NCBI GenBank assembly: GCA_958446945.1
Contig: CAUCYJ010000128.1
Coordinates: 1 to 7,728 of the forward strand
Length of the DNA: 7,728 nucleotides
From: UBA9414 sp958446945
GTDB lineage: Bacteria; Bacillota; Clostridia; Lachnospirales; Lachnospiraceae
Reading direction: 5' to 3'
Below the pieces are notes generated by a model. It saw nothing but the letters and a program-made list of their open reading frames with translations, searched no databases and was not told the DNA's origin. Position 1 is the first letter of the stretch. Every line of letters starts with the position of its first letter. This document shows positions 1 through 6,544 of the stretch, piece by piece. The position numbers were made by a program, and so were the translations under genes.

Positions 1-1
1 T

Positions 2-1372
2 GAGACACCGGATGATTACACAGTTATTTACCACTGTGCAGCTCCGACACCATACTTTGATACACTTGCAGTATCAGCATGTCTGTATCCGATTTCTCAG
101 GCATTCTTTGATGAAATTGGTGTTGAGAATGTAAAATCAGCTGGTATTGACCAGTTATGGTACAACGGACCTTATATCCTGACAGAGTTCATTCAGGGTA
201 ACACAAAGACTCTTACAAAGAACGAGAAATACTGGGACAAAGACTGTAAGCTTTTCGATACAGTTACAGTAAAATTAATCGAAGATACAACTGTGGGATA
301 TTCTCTTTATGAGACAGGTGAAATTGATAACATTGACTTGTCAGAAGCAAACTTAAGAACTATTTATGAAGATGAGAGTAACAAGTATCATGATTACTTA
401 ACAGAGAAACTTCCAAAGAAATTCTCTTACCAGATGAAGTTCAACTATGCTAAGAAGAATGAAGATGGAACAGATGATACAAACTGGAACACAGCTGTTG
501 CGAACGAAGCATTCCGTAAGTCTATTTACTATGGACTTGATCTGACAAAGATTTATGAAAGATCAAACCTTGTAAATCCGCTTATTTGTGAGAACACAGC
601 ATATACGATGCGCGGACTTGTATATTTCTCTGATGGAACAGAATATACAAAGAAAGTTGAAGAACTGATTGGTCTTCCGGAATCTGATGGAAAGACAATG
701 AGAAGACTTGATACAGATAAAGCTCAGGAATTAAAGAAACAGGCAATGGAAGAGCTGAAAGCAAAAGGTGTATCATTCCCGGTTGAAATTGATTACTATA
801 TTCCGGCTGGTTCTCAGGCTTCACTTGACGGTGCAACTGTATTAAAACAGATTTTCTCAGAATGTCTTGGTGATGACTATGTAAAACTGAATATTGGAAC
901 ATATGTATCTAGTTCTACACAGGAAGTTACAAACCCACGTCTTCACTCAATCGTTATGAATGGTTGGGGAGCTGACTACGGTGATGTTCAGAACTTCTTA
1001 GGTCAGGAAACATATGGTGAAGAGTCAGCTTACTACTCAAACTACTACACATACATCAATGACGCTACAGATCCTGAACTGATCGCTACATGGAAAGAAT
1101 TTACAAATCTTGTAAATGAAGCCAATGCTATCACAGATGATGTTGATAAGAGATATGAAGCTTATGCAAAAGCAGAGGCTTATATGATTGAGCATGCAAT
1201 GACAATCCCATATAACTTGGAGATTTCATGGCAGTTATCTAAGATCAACGAGTATTCAAGATCTAATGCAATTTTCGGTATTCAGAACTACATGTATAAA
1301 AACTGGGAGACTTCTGTAGACGCCTATACTACAGAAGACTACGAAAAATTTGCAGAGGAATTTAATAAATAA
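2..1372 (+). CDS. oppA: Oligopeptide ABC transporter substrate-binding protein, 5'-truncated (SBP family 5)
   Basis: This is the C-terminal 456 residues of an extracellular solute-binding protein that captures peptides and delivers them to the OppBC permease. The frame is open from position 2, so the true start, signal peptide and lipobox lie upstream of the window; the GTG at 293 is an internal valine codon. Family 5 hallmarks are visible in fragment numbering: YNGPYIL with a following KNEKYWD at about 54-79, EAFRKSIYYGLD at about 169-180, GWGADYGD at about 321-328, and a late AEAYMIEHAMTIPYN stretch. The fragment is many residues longer than the C-terminal part expected of a minimal binding protein, consistent with a full protein of roughly 550-650 residues. 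Its stop overlaps the oppB start by one base (TAATG). Peptide specificity cannot be read from the sequence. Nickel or sugar-peptide ligands are possible in this family, but the neighbouring genes favour oligopeptides. Confidence 0.93.
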   Translation, partial: ETPDDYTVIYHCAAPTPYFDTLAVSACLYPISQAFFDEIGVENVKSAGIDQLWYNGPYILTEFIQGNTKTLTKNEKYWDKDCKLFDTVTVKLIEDTTVGYSLYETGEIDNIDLSEANLRTIYEDESNKYHDYLTEKLPKKFSYQMKFNYAKKNEDGTDDTNWNTAVANEAFRKSIYYGLDLTKIYERSNLVNPLICENTAYTMRGLVYFSDGTEYTKKVEELIGLPESDGKTMRRLDTDKAQELKKQAMEELKAKGVSFPVEIDYYIPAGSQASLDGATVLKQIFSECLGDDYVKLNIGTYVSSSTQEVTNPRLHSIVMNGWGADYGDVQNFLGQETYGEESAYYSNYYTYINDATDPELIATWKEFTNLVNEANAITDDVDKRYEAYAKAEAYMIEHAMTIPYNLEISWQLSKINEYSRSNAIFGIQNYMYKNWETSVDAYTTEDYEKFAEEFNK

Positions 1373-2322
1373 TGTTTAAGTATACAATCAAGCGACTGTT
1401 ACAATCTATTGTAACAGTCCTGATTGTTGTAACGATTGTTTTTCTGTTGATGCGTATGCTTCCAACTGATTATTTCTTTACAGAAGATCAGCAAATTAAG
1501 CTTACTCGTGAACAGAAAGATGAACAGTTACAGGCAGCAGGACTGTTAGATCCGATACCAGAACAGCTGGCACGTTATTATGGGCAGATTATTCGTTTTG
1601 ATTTTGGTGAATCAAGAAGAATTCAGAACGGTGTTCCGGTTGTAGACGTTATCGGAGATAAATTTGCAATTTCAATGAAACTGGGATGTATCTCACTTGT
1701 AATTTCACTTTTTGTAGGTATTATCATTGGTATTATCCAGACACTGAATAAAGACAGATTTTTCGATCATGTTGGTACAGCATATACGGTATTTGTAAAT
1801 GCGGTTCCGAGTCTTGTATCGTATTCACTTGTGTTGGCATTCGGTTCAAAAGTACTGGGATATCCGTCTATCTATTCTACCCGCAATCCGGGTGAGACAA
1901 GTGTATTACCGATTGTATGTCTTTCTCTGGCATCTATCGCAAGCTATGCACTTTGGACAAGACGTTACATGGTAGATGAATTAAATAAGGACTATATTAA
2001 GCTGGCAAGAGTAAAAGGTGTTTCTTCTGCCAATATTATGGTAAAGCATGTCTTTAAGAATGCATTTGTGCCGTTGGCACAGTATATTCCGGCATCTTTC
2101 CTTTATACGATTGGTGGATCACTTCTGGTAGAGCGTTTCTTCTCTGTACCGGGTATGGGACCACTTCTGACAGATGCGATTGTTCGTTATGACGTTAATG
2201 TTGTGCAGACACTTGTAATCCTCTATGCAGTACTTGGTACGCTTGGCGTATTTCTCGGTGATGTCCTTATGATGTTACTTGATCCGAGAATTAAACTTGT
2301 AGGAAAAGGAGGAACGCGATAA
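1372..2322 (+). CDS. oppB: Oligopeptide ABC transporter permease, OppB/AmiC type
   Basis: This is the first of two inner permease subunits forming the peptide channel in the cytoplasmic membrane. The 316-residue protein has about six membrane segments (roughly 9-29, 101-125, 137-160, 180-197, 240-258 and 281-303) and an external region at about 30-100 with the family's FDFGES (76-81). The EAA coupling loop that contacts the ATPases lies at about 203-235 (DYIKLARVKGV then KNAFVP). It is followed by the OppB signature ERFFSVPGMG (254-263) and a DPRIKL tail. The start ATG shares its A with the oppA stop. The only upstream purine stretch is a weak AGAGGA 12 nt away, so translation probably depends on ribosomes finishing oppA. 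Codons 8-16 form a perfect inverted repeat (separate entry). From memory, streptococcal AmiC has the same C-terminal features but is about 500 residues, with a large extracellular insertion missing here. Confidence 0.95.
   Translation: MFKYTIKRLLQSIVTVLIVVTIVFLLMRMLPTDYFFTEDQQIKLTREQKDEQLQAAGLLDPIPEQLARYYGQIIRFDFGESRRIQNGVPVVDVIGDKFAISMKLGCISLVISLFVGIIIGIIQTLNKDRFFDHVGTAYTVFVNAVPSLVSYSLVLAFGSKVLGYPSIYSTRNPGETSVLPIVCLSLASIASYALWTRRYMVDELNKDYIKLARVKGVSSANIMVKHVFKNAFVPLAQYIPASFLYTIGGSLLVERFFSVPGMGPLLTDAIVRYDVNVVQTLVILYAVLGTLGVFLGDVLMMLLDPRIKLVGKGGTR
1394..1419 (+). repeat. Perfect 11-bp inverted repeat inside the start of oppB
   Basis: GACTGTTACAA (1394-1404), loop TCTA (1405-1408) and TTGTAACAGTC (1409-1419) pair without a mismatch. 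The stem begins 22 nt after the A of the oppB start codon, so it lies just beyond the expected footprint of an initiating ribosome. No run of T follows, so it is not a standard intrinsic terminator. Possible roles are 3'-end protection of an oppA-only transcript, or reduced translation and transcription into oppB. Binding proteins are usually made in excess over their permeases, and a stem-loop between oppA and oppB is a common way to do this. Here there is no intergenic space, so the repeat sits inside coding sequence (RLLQSIVTV). The role is inference; the pairing is visible directly. Confidence 0.7.
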
Positions 2323-3248
2323 TGAAAGAGAATGAAAAGAAAGATGATTTATTCCGGTTTGTAGAATACTCGGCAGAAGCAGCAGAGCGTACCGGATATT
2401 CTGACTATTCTTATTGGAAATCCGTGTTCCAAAACTTCCTCAAAAAGAAATCAGCGGTATTTATGGCGATAGTCTTTTTTGCTTTGGTTATTTTCTCATT
2501 TGTAGCATTACACATTGGAAAATACGAATATTCTTCATTAAAGGCAGATTCTGCTCTGGCATTCCAGACACCGAACAGTGAATTCTGGTTTGGAACAGAT
2601 AACCTGGGACGTGATTACTGGTGTCAGGTATGGTATGCAGCACAGACATCTATTAAGCTGGCGCTGATCGTTGCACTTGGCGAATGTGTTGTTGGTGTTA
2701 TTATCGGATGTCTTTGGGGATATATCCGTAAACTGGACCGTATCTTAACTGAGATTTATAATATCATTAATAACGTTCCGGTTATTATCTATATGACATT
2801 GATTGCGTTGCTTGTAGGACAGTCTTTTACAATTATGTGTATTTCGCTGATTGCTTTTGGATGGCTAACCATGGCAAGAAATGTTCGAAATCTTGTTATT
2901 ATGTATCGTGACAGAGAGTATAATCTGGCATCGCGATGTCTTGGAACACCAGTATGGAGAGTGCTTACAAAGAACATCTTACCATATTTGATCAGTATCA
3001 TTATTTTGAGACTGGCATTATCAATTCCGGCAACGATTGCTCTTGAGTCTACACTGTCCTATCTTGGACTTGGACTTGGAATTGACACACCGTCACTTGG
3101 TATTCTGCTTCGAAATGCCCGTAACTTCTTCCTGGAACGTCCGTATCTTCTGATTTTCCCGGCAGTAATCGTATCTATTATTACAGTTACGTTCTATCTT
3201 GTCGGAAATGCATTTTCAGATGCGGCTGATCCGAGAAACCATGTATAG
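2322..3248 (+). CDS. oppC: Oligopeptide ABC transporter permease, OppC/AmiD type
   Basis: This is the second channel subunit, partner of OppB. The 308-residue protein has a cytosolic N-terminal segment (1-45, including SYWKSVFQNFLKKKS) typical of OppC_N, a first membrane helix at about 46-70, and the family motif FGTDNLGRDYW (90-100) on the outer side. Further helices lie at about 111-136, 152-190, 221-241 and 280-300. The EAA coupling loop is at about 197-221 (REYNLASRCLGTP), followed by the ESTLSYLGLGLG signature (242-253) and a DAADPRNH tail. It starts at the ATG overlapping the oppB stop by one base. A strong AAGGAGG (2306-2312) lies 9 nt upstream, so unlike oppB it has its own good ribosome site. 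From memory, length and N-terminal sequence closely match streptococcal AmiD, also 308 residues. Confidence 0.95.
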   Translation: MKENEKKDDLFRFVEYSAEAAERTGYSDYSYWKSVFQNFLKKKSAVFMAIVFFALVIFSFVALHIGKYEYSSLKADSALAFQTPNSEFWFGTDNLGRDYWCQVWYAAQTSIKLALIVALGECVVGVIIGCLWGYIRKLDRILTEIYNIINNVPVIIYMTLIALLVGQSFTIMCISLIAFGWLTMARNVRNLVIMYRDREYNLASRCLGTPVWRVLTKNILPYLISIIILRLALSIPATIALESTLSYLGLGLGIDTPSLGILLRNARNFFLERPYLLIFPAVIVSIITVTFYLVGNAFSDAADPRNHV

Positions 3249-3262
3249 ATTGGAGGACCGCT

Positions 3263-4303
3263 ATGACAAAAGAACCAATATTGTCTGCGAAAGATGTGGA
3301 AATCCAGTTTAGCCTGCGTGGCAAAAAGCTGACGGCAATTCGCAGATGTTCATTAGACCTCTATGAAGGGGAAACACTTGCAATCGTAGGAGAGTCAGGT
3401 TCAGGGAAATCTGTATTTACAAAATCATTCCTGGGAATGCTTGATTCCAACGGACGCATTACAAACGGATCCATCATGTATGAAGGAAAGGATCTGGCAA
3501 CATATAAGAAAGAGAAAGACTGGAGAACAATCCGCGGAAAGAAAATTTCTATGGTAATGCAGGATCCAATGACTTCTCTGAATCCACTGAAAAAGGTGGG
3601 AAAACAGATTCAGGAAAGTATTGAACTGAATCAAGGAATCAAAGGTGCCGAAGCTAAAAGTAAGGCTCTTGAGATGTTAAAAAAAGTAGGAATCCCGGAT
3701 GCAGAAAGAAGATTTAATCAGTATCCGCATGAATTTTCAGGTGGTATGAGACAGCGTGTTGTAATTGCAATCGCAGTTGCCTGTCATCCGGATATTCTAA
3801 TCTGTGATGAACCTACAACAGCGTTGGATGTAACGATTCAGGCGCAGATTCTGAATCTGATCCGCGAGCTTCAGGAAGAACTGAAGATGACGGTTATCTA
3901 TATTACACATGACCTTGGAGTTGTAGCCAATGTAGCTGACCGTGTAGCTGTTATGTATGCAGGACAGATTGTGGAATATGGTACTGTAAATGATATTTTC
4001 TATGATGCTTGGCATCCATATACATGGGCGCTTTTGTCCTCACTTCCGCAGTTAGGCGTGAAGGGAGAACCGCTTCCGACGATTGAAGGAACACCGCCGA
4101 ACCTCTTTAATGAGATTCATGGTGATGCTTTTGCACCGCGTAATAAGAAAGCGCTTGCAATAGACTTTGAAGAGGAACCGCCATTCTTTGAGGTTTCTCC
4201 TACACACAAAGCGAAGACATGGTATCTTGATCCTCGTGCACCGAAGATTGAGCAGCCGGAAGCAATTAAACGTCTTCGTGCAACTATGGAAGAGAGAGGG
4301 TAA
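3263..4303 (+). CDS. oppD: Oligopeptide ABC transporter ATP-binding protein, OppD/AmiE type
   Basis: This is one of two cytosolic ATPases that drive peptide import. All catalytic elements are present in its 346 residues: Walker A GESGSGKS (43-50), Q-loop Q100, signature FSGGMRQR (158-165), Walker B ILICDEP (178-184, catalytic E183), D-loop ALD (187-189) and switch H216. The C-terminal oligopeptide domain begins near HPYT (251-254). In many OppD/DppD proteins this domain carries four cysteines in the pattern GCxFxxRCx6C...C. Here the aligned positions are D288, N294, D301 and T319, inside an otherwise well-matched GDAFAPRN...EVSPTHKAKTW stretch, so no Fe-S cluster is expected. This resembles streptococcal AmiE as I recall it. 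A GGAGG (3252-3256) lies 6 nt before the ATG, and the gap after oppC is 14 nt. Confidence 0.95.
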   Translation: MTKEPILSAKDVEIQFSLRGKKLTAIRRCSLDLYEGETLAIVGESGSGKSVFTKSFLGMLDSNGRITNGSIMYEGKDLATYKKEKDWRTIRGKKISMVMQDPMTSLNPLKKVGKQIQESIELNQGIKGAEAKSKALEMLKKVGIPDAERRFNQYPHEFSGGMRQRVVIAIAVACHPDILICDEPTTALDVTIQAQILNLIRELQEELKMTVIYITHDLGVVANVADRVAVMYAGQIVEYGTVNDIFYDAWHPYTWALLSSLPQLGVKGEPLPTIEGTPPNLFNEIHGDAFAPRNKKALAIDFEEEPPFFEVSPTHKAKTWYLDPRAPKIEQPEAIKRLRATMEERG

Positions 4304-4308
4304 GGCTT

Positions 4309-5238
4309 ATGGCAGAAAAAGAAAAACTAATAGAGTTGAAAGATCTGCAGATTACCTTCGGAAGCGGAAAGAAGAAGTTTGTTGCAGTCGATCATGTAAA
4401 CTTCGATATTTACAAAGGAGAGACGTTCTCTCTTGTAGGTGAGTCTGGATCCGGTAAGACAACAATCGGACGTGCGATTACAAGAATTAATCCGGTATCA
4501 GCCGGAGAGATTCTTTTCAAAGGACAACGTATCAGCGGAAAGATTTCCAAAGAGCTGGACTTAGAAGTAATCAAGAAATGTCAGATGATTTTCCAGGATC
4601 CGCAGGCATCTTTGAATGAGCGTGCGAAGGTAGATTATATTATCTCAGAGGGATTAATCAATCATCATCTGTATAAAGATGAGCAGGATAGATATAATAA
4701 GGTGCAGGATGCTCTTAAGGAAGTTGGACTGCTTCCGGAATTTGCATCCCGGTTCCCGCACGAATTCTCAGGTGGACAGAGACAGCGTATCGGTATTGCC
4801 AGAGCGCTGATCATGCAGCCGGAATTCATCGTTGCGGATGAGCCGATTTCTGCTCTGGACGTATCCATCCGTGCACAGGTATTGAACTTGCTGAACGAAT
4901 TAAAGAAAACGAAAGGGCTGACCTATTTGTTTATTGCACACGATTTGTCAGTAGTAAGATTTATTTCAGATCGTATCGCAGTAATTCATAAAGGAAGAAT
5001 CGTGGAATTAGCAGAGGCAGAGGAACTCTTCCTGCATCCATTCCACCCATATACAAAAGCACTTTTATCAGCAGTTCCGATTCCGGATCCAATATTGGAG
5101 AAGAAGAAGAAACTGATCGTGTATGATCCATCTATGCATGATTATAGTGTGGACGGACCAGTTTGGGAAGAGATTCTTCCGGGACATTTTGTTTATGCAA
5201 ATCAGAAGGAACTGGAAGAATATCGAAAAGAAATTTAG
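4309..5238 (+). CDS. oppF: Oligopeptide ABC transporter ATP-binding protein, OppF/AmiF type
   Basis: This is the second ATPase, expected to pair with OppD beneath the OppBC channel. Its 309 residues contain Walker A GESGSGKT (44-51), Q-loop Q96, signature FSGGQRQR (153-160), Walker B FIVADEP (173-179, catalytic E178), D-loop ALD (182-184) and switch H211. Both ATP sites of the dimer therefore look competent. The C-terminal domain contains HPYT (246-249) and ends in a YDPSMHDYSVDGP...PGHFVYANQKELEEY stretch instead of the GCxFxxRC region of classical OppF. The only cysteine in the protein is C91. This tail style matches streptococcal AmiF from memory. The gene starts 5 nt after the oppD stop, with AGAGGG (4295-4300) 8 nt upstream. 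It is the last recognisable transporter gene; a stem-loop starts 2 nt after its stop. Confidence 0.95.
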   Translation: MAEKEKLIELKDLQITFGSGKKKFVAVDHVNFDIYKGETFSLVGESGSGKTTIGRAITRINPVSAGEILFKGQRISGKISKELDLEVIKKCQMIFQDPQASLNERAKVDYIISEGLINHHLYKDEQDRYNKVQDALKEVGLLPEFASRFPHEFSGGQRQRIGIARALIMQPEFIVADEPISALDVSIRAQVLNLLNELKKTKGLTYLFIAHDLSVVRFISDRIAVIHKGRIVELAEAEELFLHPFHPYTKALLSAVPIPDPILEKKKKLIVYDPSMHDYSVDGPVWEEILPGHFVYANQKELEEYRKEI

Positions 5239-5240
5239 AA

Positions 5241-5269
5241 ATAAGCCAGCCTGTCAAAGGCTGGCTTAT
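5241..5269 (+). terminator. Stem-loop after oppF, weak terminator or attenuator
   Basis: ATAAGCCAGCC (5241-5251) and GGCTGGCTTAT (5259-5269) form a perfect 11-bp stem with a 7-nt loop. The stem is strong and starts 2 nt after the oppF stop. On the plus strand it is followed by GATATATGG, with no U-tract, so efficient intrinsic termination is doubtful. It may protect the 3' end of the opp mRNA or reduce read-through into the gene at 5290. Confidence 0.5.
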
Positions 5270-5276
5270 GATATAT

Positions 5277-5283
5277 GGAAGGA
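5277..5283 (+). promoter_or_regulatory. Ribosome binding site deciding the start at 5290
   Basis: GGAAGGA ends 6 nt before the ATG at 5290. The alternative in-frame ATG at 5275 overlaps the first G of this motif, and upstream of it there is only the stem-loop and ATAT, with no ribosome site. The start at 5290 is therefore preferred. Confidence 0.7.
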
Positions 5284-5289
5284 AACAAG

Positions 5290-5709
5290 ATGATTAAAAA
5301 AATTCGTACCATATTTCAAAAATATATGATCCGTCCAATGATATATCAGAGTATTACGAAAATTGCTGTTGCACTTGTACTCTGCCTTTTGTGGGATAGG
5401 TTTTTGAATCAAGAGCATTATCAATCAATTGTAGAAAGTGCATTCTTTGTGGCAGGCTGTATATTTGTATTGCTGGCCTGGATTCAGTATTTGCGTATGG
5501 ATGGGGTTAGATTCCATCATTTGATGGAAGAGAGACAGGAGCATAAGAAACGAGCTCATGTGACAAAAGATATTGTAGATTTTGTTGATGAGAAGATTAT
5601 TTCCTTCGGAGAATTGGCAGATGAAGAACAGATTGTGTGCAGGTTTCTCGGAGATTTAATTTGTGCGACAATTTTTTTTGTGCCATCTTTTATTGCACTG
5701 GCGCTGTAA
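5290..5709 (+). CDS. Small membrane protein of unknown function
   Basis: I do not recognise this 139-residue protein or any named family in it. It has a short basic N-terminus (MIKKIRTIFQKYMIRP) and two likely membrane helices, at about 22-38 and 49-68. A charged cytosolic-type linker follows at about 70-115, rich in E, K, H and R, with HHLMEERQEHKKRAH at 76-90. A third hydrophobic segment at about 119-139 runs to the C-terminus. There is no signal-peptide cleavage site and no obvious catalytic motif. It starts 51 nt after oppF beyond the stem-loop, and I see no convincing promoter in that gap, so it is probably transcribed by read-through from the opp operon. That makes a link to the transporter possible but unproven. 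An upstream ATG at 5275 would add five residues but lacks a ribosome site. Composition and codon use resemble the neighbours. Confidence 0.8.
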   Translation: MIKKIRTIFQKYMIRPMIYQSITKIAVALVLCLLWDRFLNQEHYQSIVESAFFVAGCIFVLLAWIQYLRMDGVRFHHLMEERQEHKKRAHVTKDIVDFVDEKIISFGELADEEQIVCRFLGDLICATIFFVPSFIALAL

Positions 5710-5731
5710 ACAGATCAAATATTGTAATAAG

Positions 5732-5779
5732 AAAAAAGGTCGTGAGAAAAGCATAGAACAGCTTTTTCACGGCCTTTTT
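5732..5779. terminator. Bidirectional intrinsic terminator between convergent genes
   Basis: The left arm, A-rich then GGTCGTGAGAAAAGC (5732-5752), pairs with GCTTTTTCACGGCC plus T5 (5761-5779) around an 8-nt loop. There is one bulged base and one G-U pair. The A-run before and T-run after the stem provide a U-tract on both strands, so it can end the plus-strand gene at 5709 and the minus-strand S1 gene whose stop is at 5786. Confidence 0.85.
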
Positions 5780-5785
5780 GAATCA

Positions 5786-6460
5786 TTATGACAGTTTTAT
5801 GTTTTTAAATAAATCTCCAAGTGTTGTTCCAATCTCTTCTGATTTTGGAAGTTCTACATGGATTTCTTCTTCTTCCTGTGCTTCTTCAATCAGTGCTTTC
5901 ATACTGAGACTGATTTTGCCATCTTTGATTCCGATGACTTTTACATCAACTTCATCGCCTACGTTAAGAACAGCGGATGGAGTTTTGATACGCTTATCGC
6001 TGATCTGGGAAATGTGTACCAATCCGGAGAGACCATCACCGATGCTGATGAAAGCTCCGTAAGTTTGAAGTGATTCAACAGTTCCTTTTAAAACAGTACC
6101 AACCTTGATGTTGGAAATCTTTTCTTCACGTTCTTTTTTTGCTTTTTCTTTCAAAAGTTCTCTGGCAGAGAGAACAAGACGGTTTTCAGCCTGATCTGCA
6201 TCAATTACCTGCACTTCAATATCTTTCAATAGATAAGTTTCCAGATCTTCAATGTAAGATAAAGAAAGTTTAGAAGCAGGAATGAATCCGCGGAGTCCTT
6301 CTACCATTGCGATGGCGCCTCCATTAACGATTCCTTCGATTTTTACAGGAAGTACAGTCTTCTCTTCAAGGTATTTCTGAACACGATTCCATGGATTCGC
6401 ATCGTCAAAATGGTCTTCGTAATCTGCCATAGTTTCTGTTGTTAATAACTCTTCATTCAT
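5786..6460 (-). CDS. Short S1 RNA-binding protein with two S1 domains
   Basis: This 224-residue protein is predicted to bind RNA, probably mRNA on or near the ribosome. The first S1 (OB-fold) domain, about 25-102, is somewhat divergent but has the GLRGFIPASKLS motif (55-66). The second, about 118-188, is canonical: GTVLKGTVESLQTYGAFISI and then GLVHISQIS. A charged KEKAKKEREEK linker (104-114) joins them. An acidic stretch (192-199) and a GTTLGDLFKNIKL tail close the protein. The two domains look like repeats 2 and 3 of ribosomal protein S1, which has four to six repeats, so this is a reduced S1-like protein rather than a full rpsA product. I chose the ATG at 6460 because GAGGG (6473-6469) lies 8 nt upstream; the ATG at 6475 overlaps that motif. 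A good promoter lies upstream and a terminator just after the stop. Confidence 0.9.
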   Translation of the reverse strand: MNEELLTTETMADYEDHFDDANPWNRVQKYLEEKTVLPVKIEGIVNGGAIAMVEGLRGFIPASKLSLSYIEDLETYLLKDIEVQVIDADQAENRLVLSARELLKEKAKKEREEKISNIKVGTVLKGTVESLQTYGAFISIGDGLSGLVHISQISDKRIKTPSAVLNVGDEVDVKVIGIKDGKISLSMKALIEEAQEEEEIHVELPKSEEIGTTLGDLFKNIKLS

Positions 6461-6468
6461 CCAATTTG

Positions 6469-6473
6469 CCCTC
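6469..6473 (-). promoter_or_regulatory. Ribosome binding site deciding the S1-protein start
   Basis: On the minus strand GAGGG lies 8 nt before the ATG at 6460. The longer in-frame ATG at 6475 is part of the same ATGAGGG, and no ribosome site precedes it, so the shorter protein is favoured. Confidence 0.7.
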
Positions 6474-6488
6474 ATTTCACTTTTATAA

Positions 6489-6506
6489 ACACTGCTTATA
6501 CAGTGT
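6489..6506 (-). repeat. Stem-loop in the 5' leader of the S1-protein mRNA
   Basis: ACACTG and CAGTGT form a perfect 6-bp stem around a 6-nt loop. Given the -10 box at 6517-6522, transcription should begin near 6510, so this hairpin would sit at the extreme 5' end of the message, about 15 nt upstream of the ribosome site. It could stabilise the mRNA or be a DNA operator; it does not cover the ribosome site. Confidence 0.45.
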
Positions 6507-6516
6507 CTTCTTTCTT

Positions 6517-6544
6517 ATTATATCATGTTTTGAAAAAGATTCAA
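6517..6544 (-). promoter_or_regulatory. Promoter of the S1-protein gene (sigma-A type, extended -10)
   Basis: On the minus strand, a perfect TATAAT (6522-6517) is preceded by TGA, giving an extended -10. Sixteen bases upstream of it is TTGAAT (6544-6539), matching four of six bases of the -35 consensus. The predicted leader is about 50 nt. Confidence 0.75.

Noticed and set aside
293..295. GTG as a start codon of a 359-residue protein
   Set aside because: The same frame is open to the window edge, and the upstream residues (YNGPYIL, KNEKYWD) are typical binding-protein sequence. The GTG is an internal valine codon.
582..902. 106-residue minus-strand frame inside oppA
   Set aside because: It is antisense to conserved binding-protein sequence, with no ribosome site or promoter; its composition is that of a shadow frame.
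4167..4442. 91-residue plus-strand frame across the oppD/oppF junction
   Set aside because: It overlaps two clear ABC ATPase genes in another frame, and its Arg/Lys-rich translation has no recognisable domain.
5778..6073. Plus-strand open frames opposite the S1 gene
   Set aside because: They are antisense shadows of a well-supported S1-domain protein and their translations show only low-complexity Ser/Phe-rich sequence, with no ribosome site.
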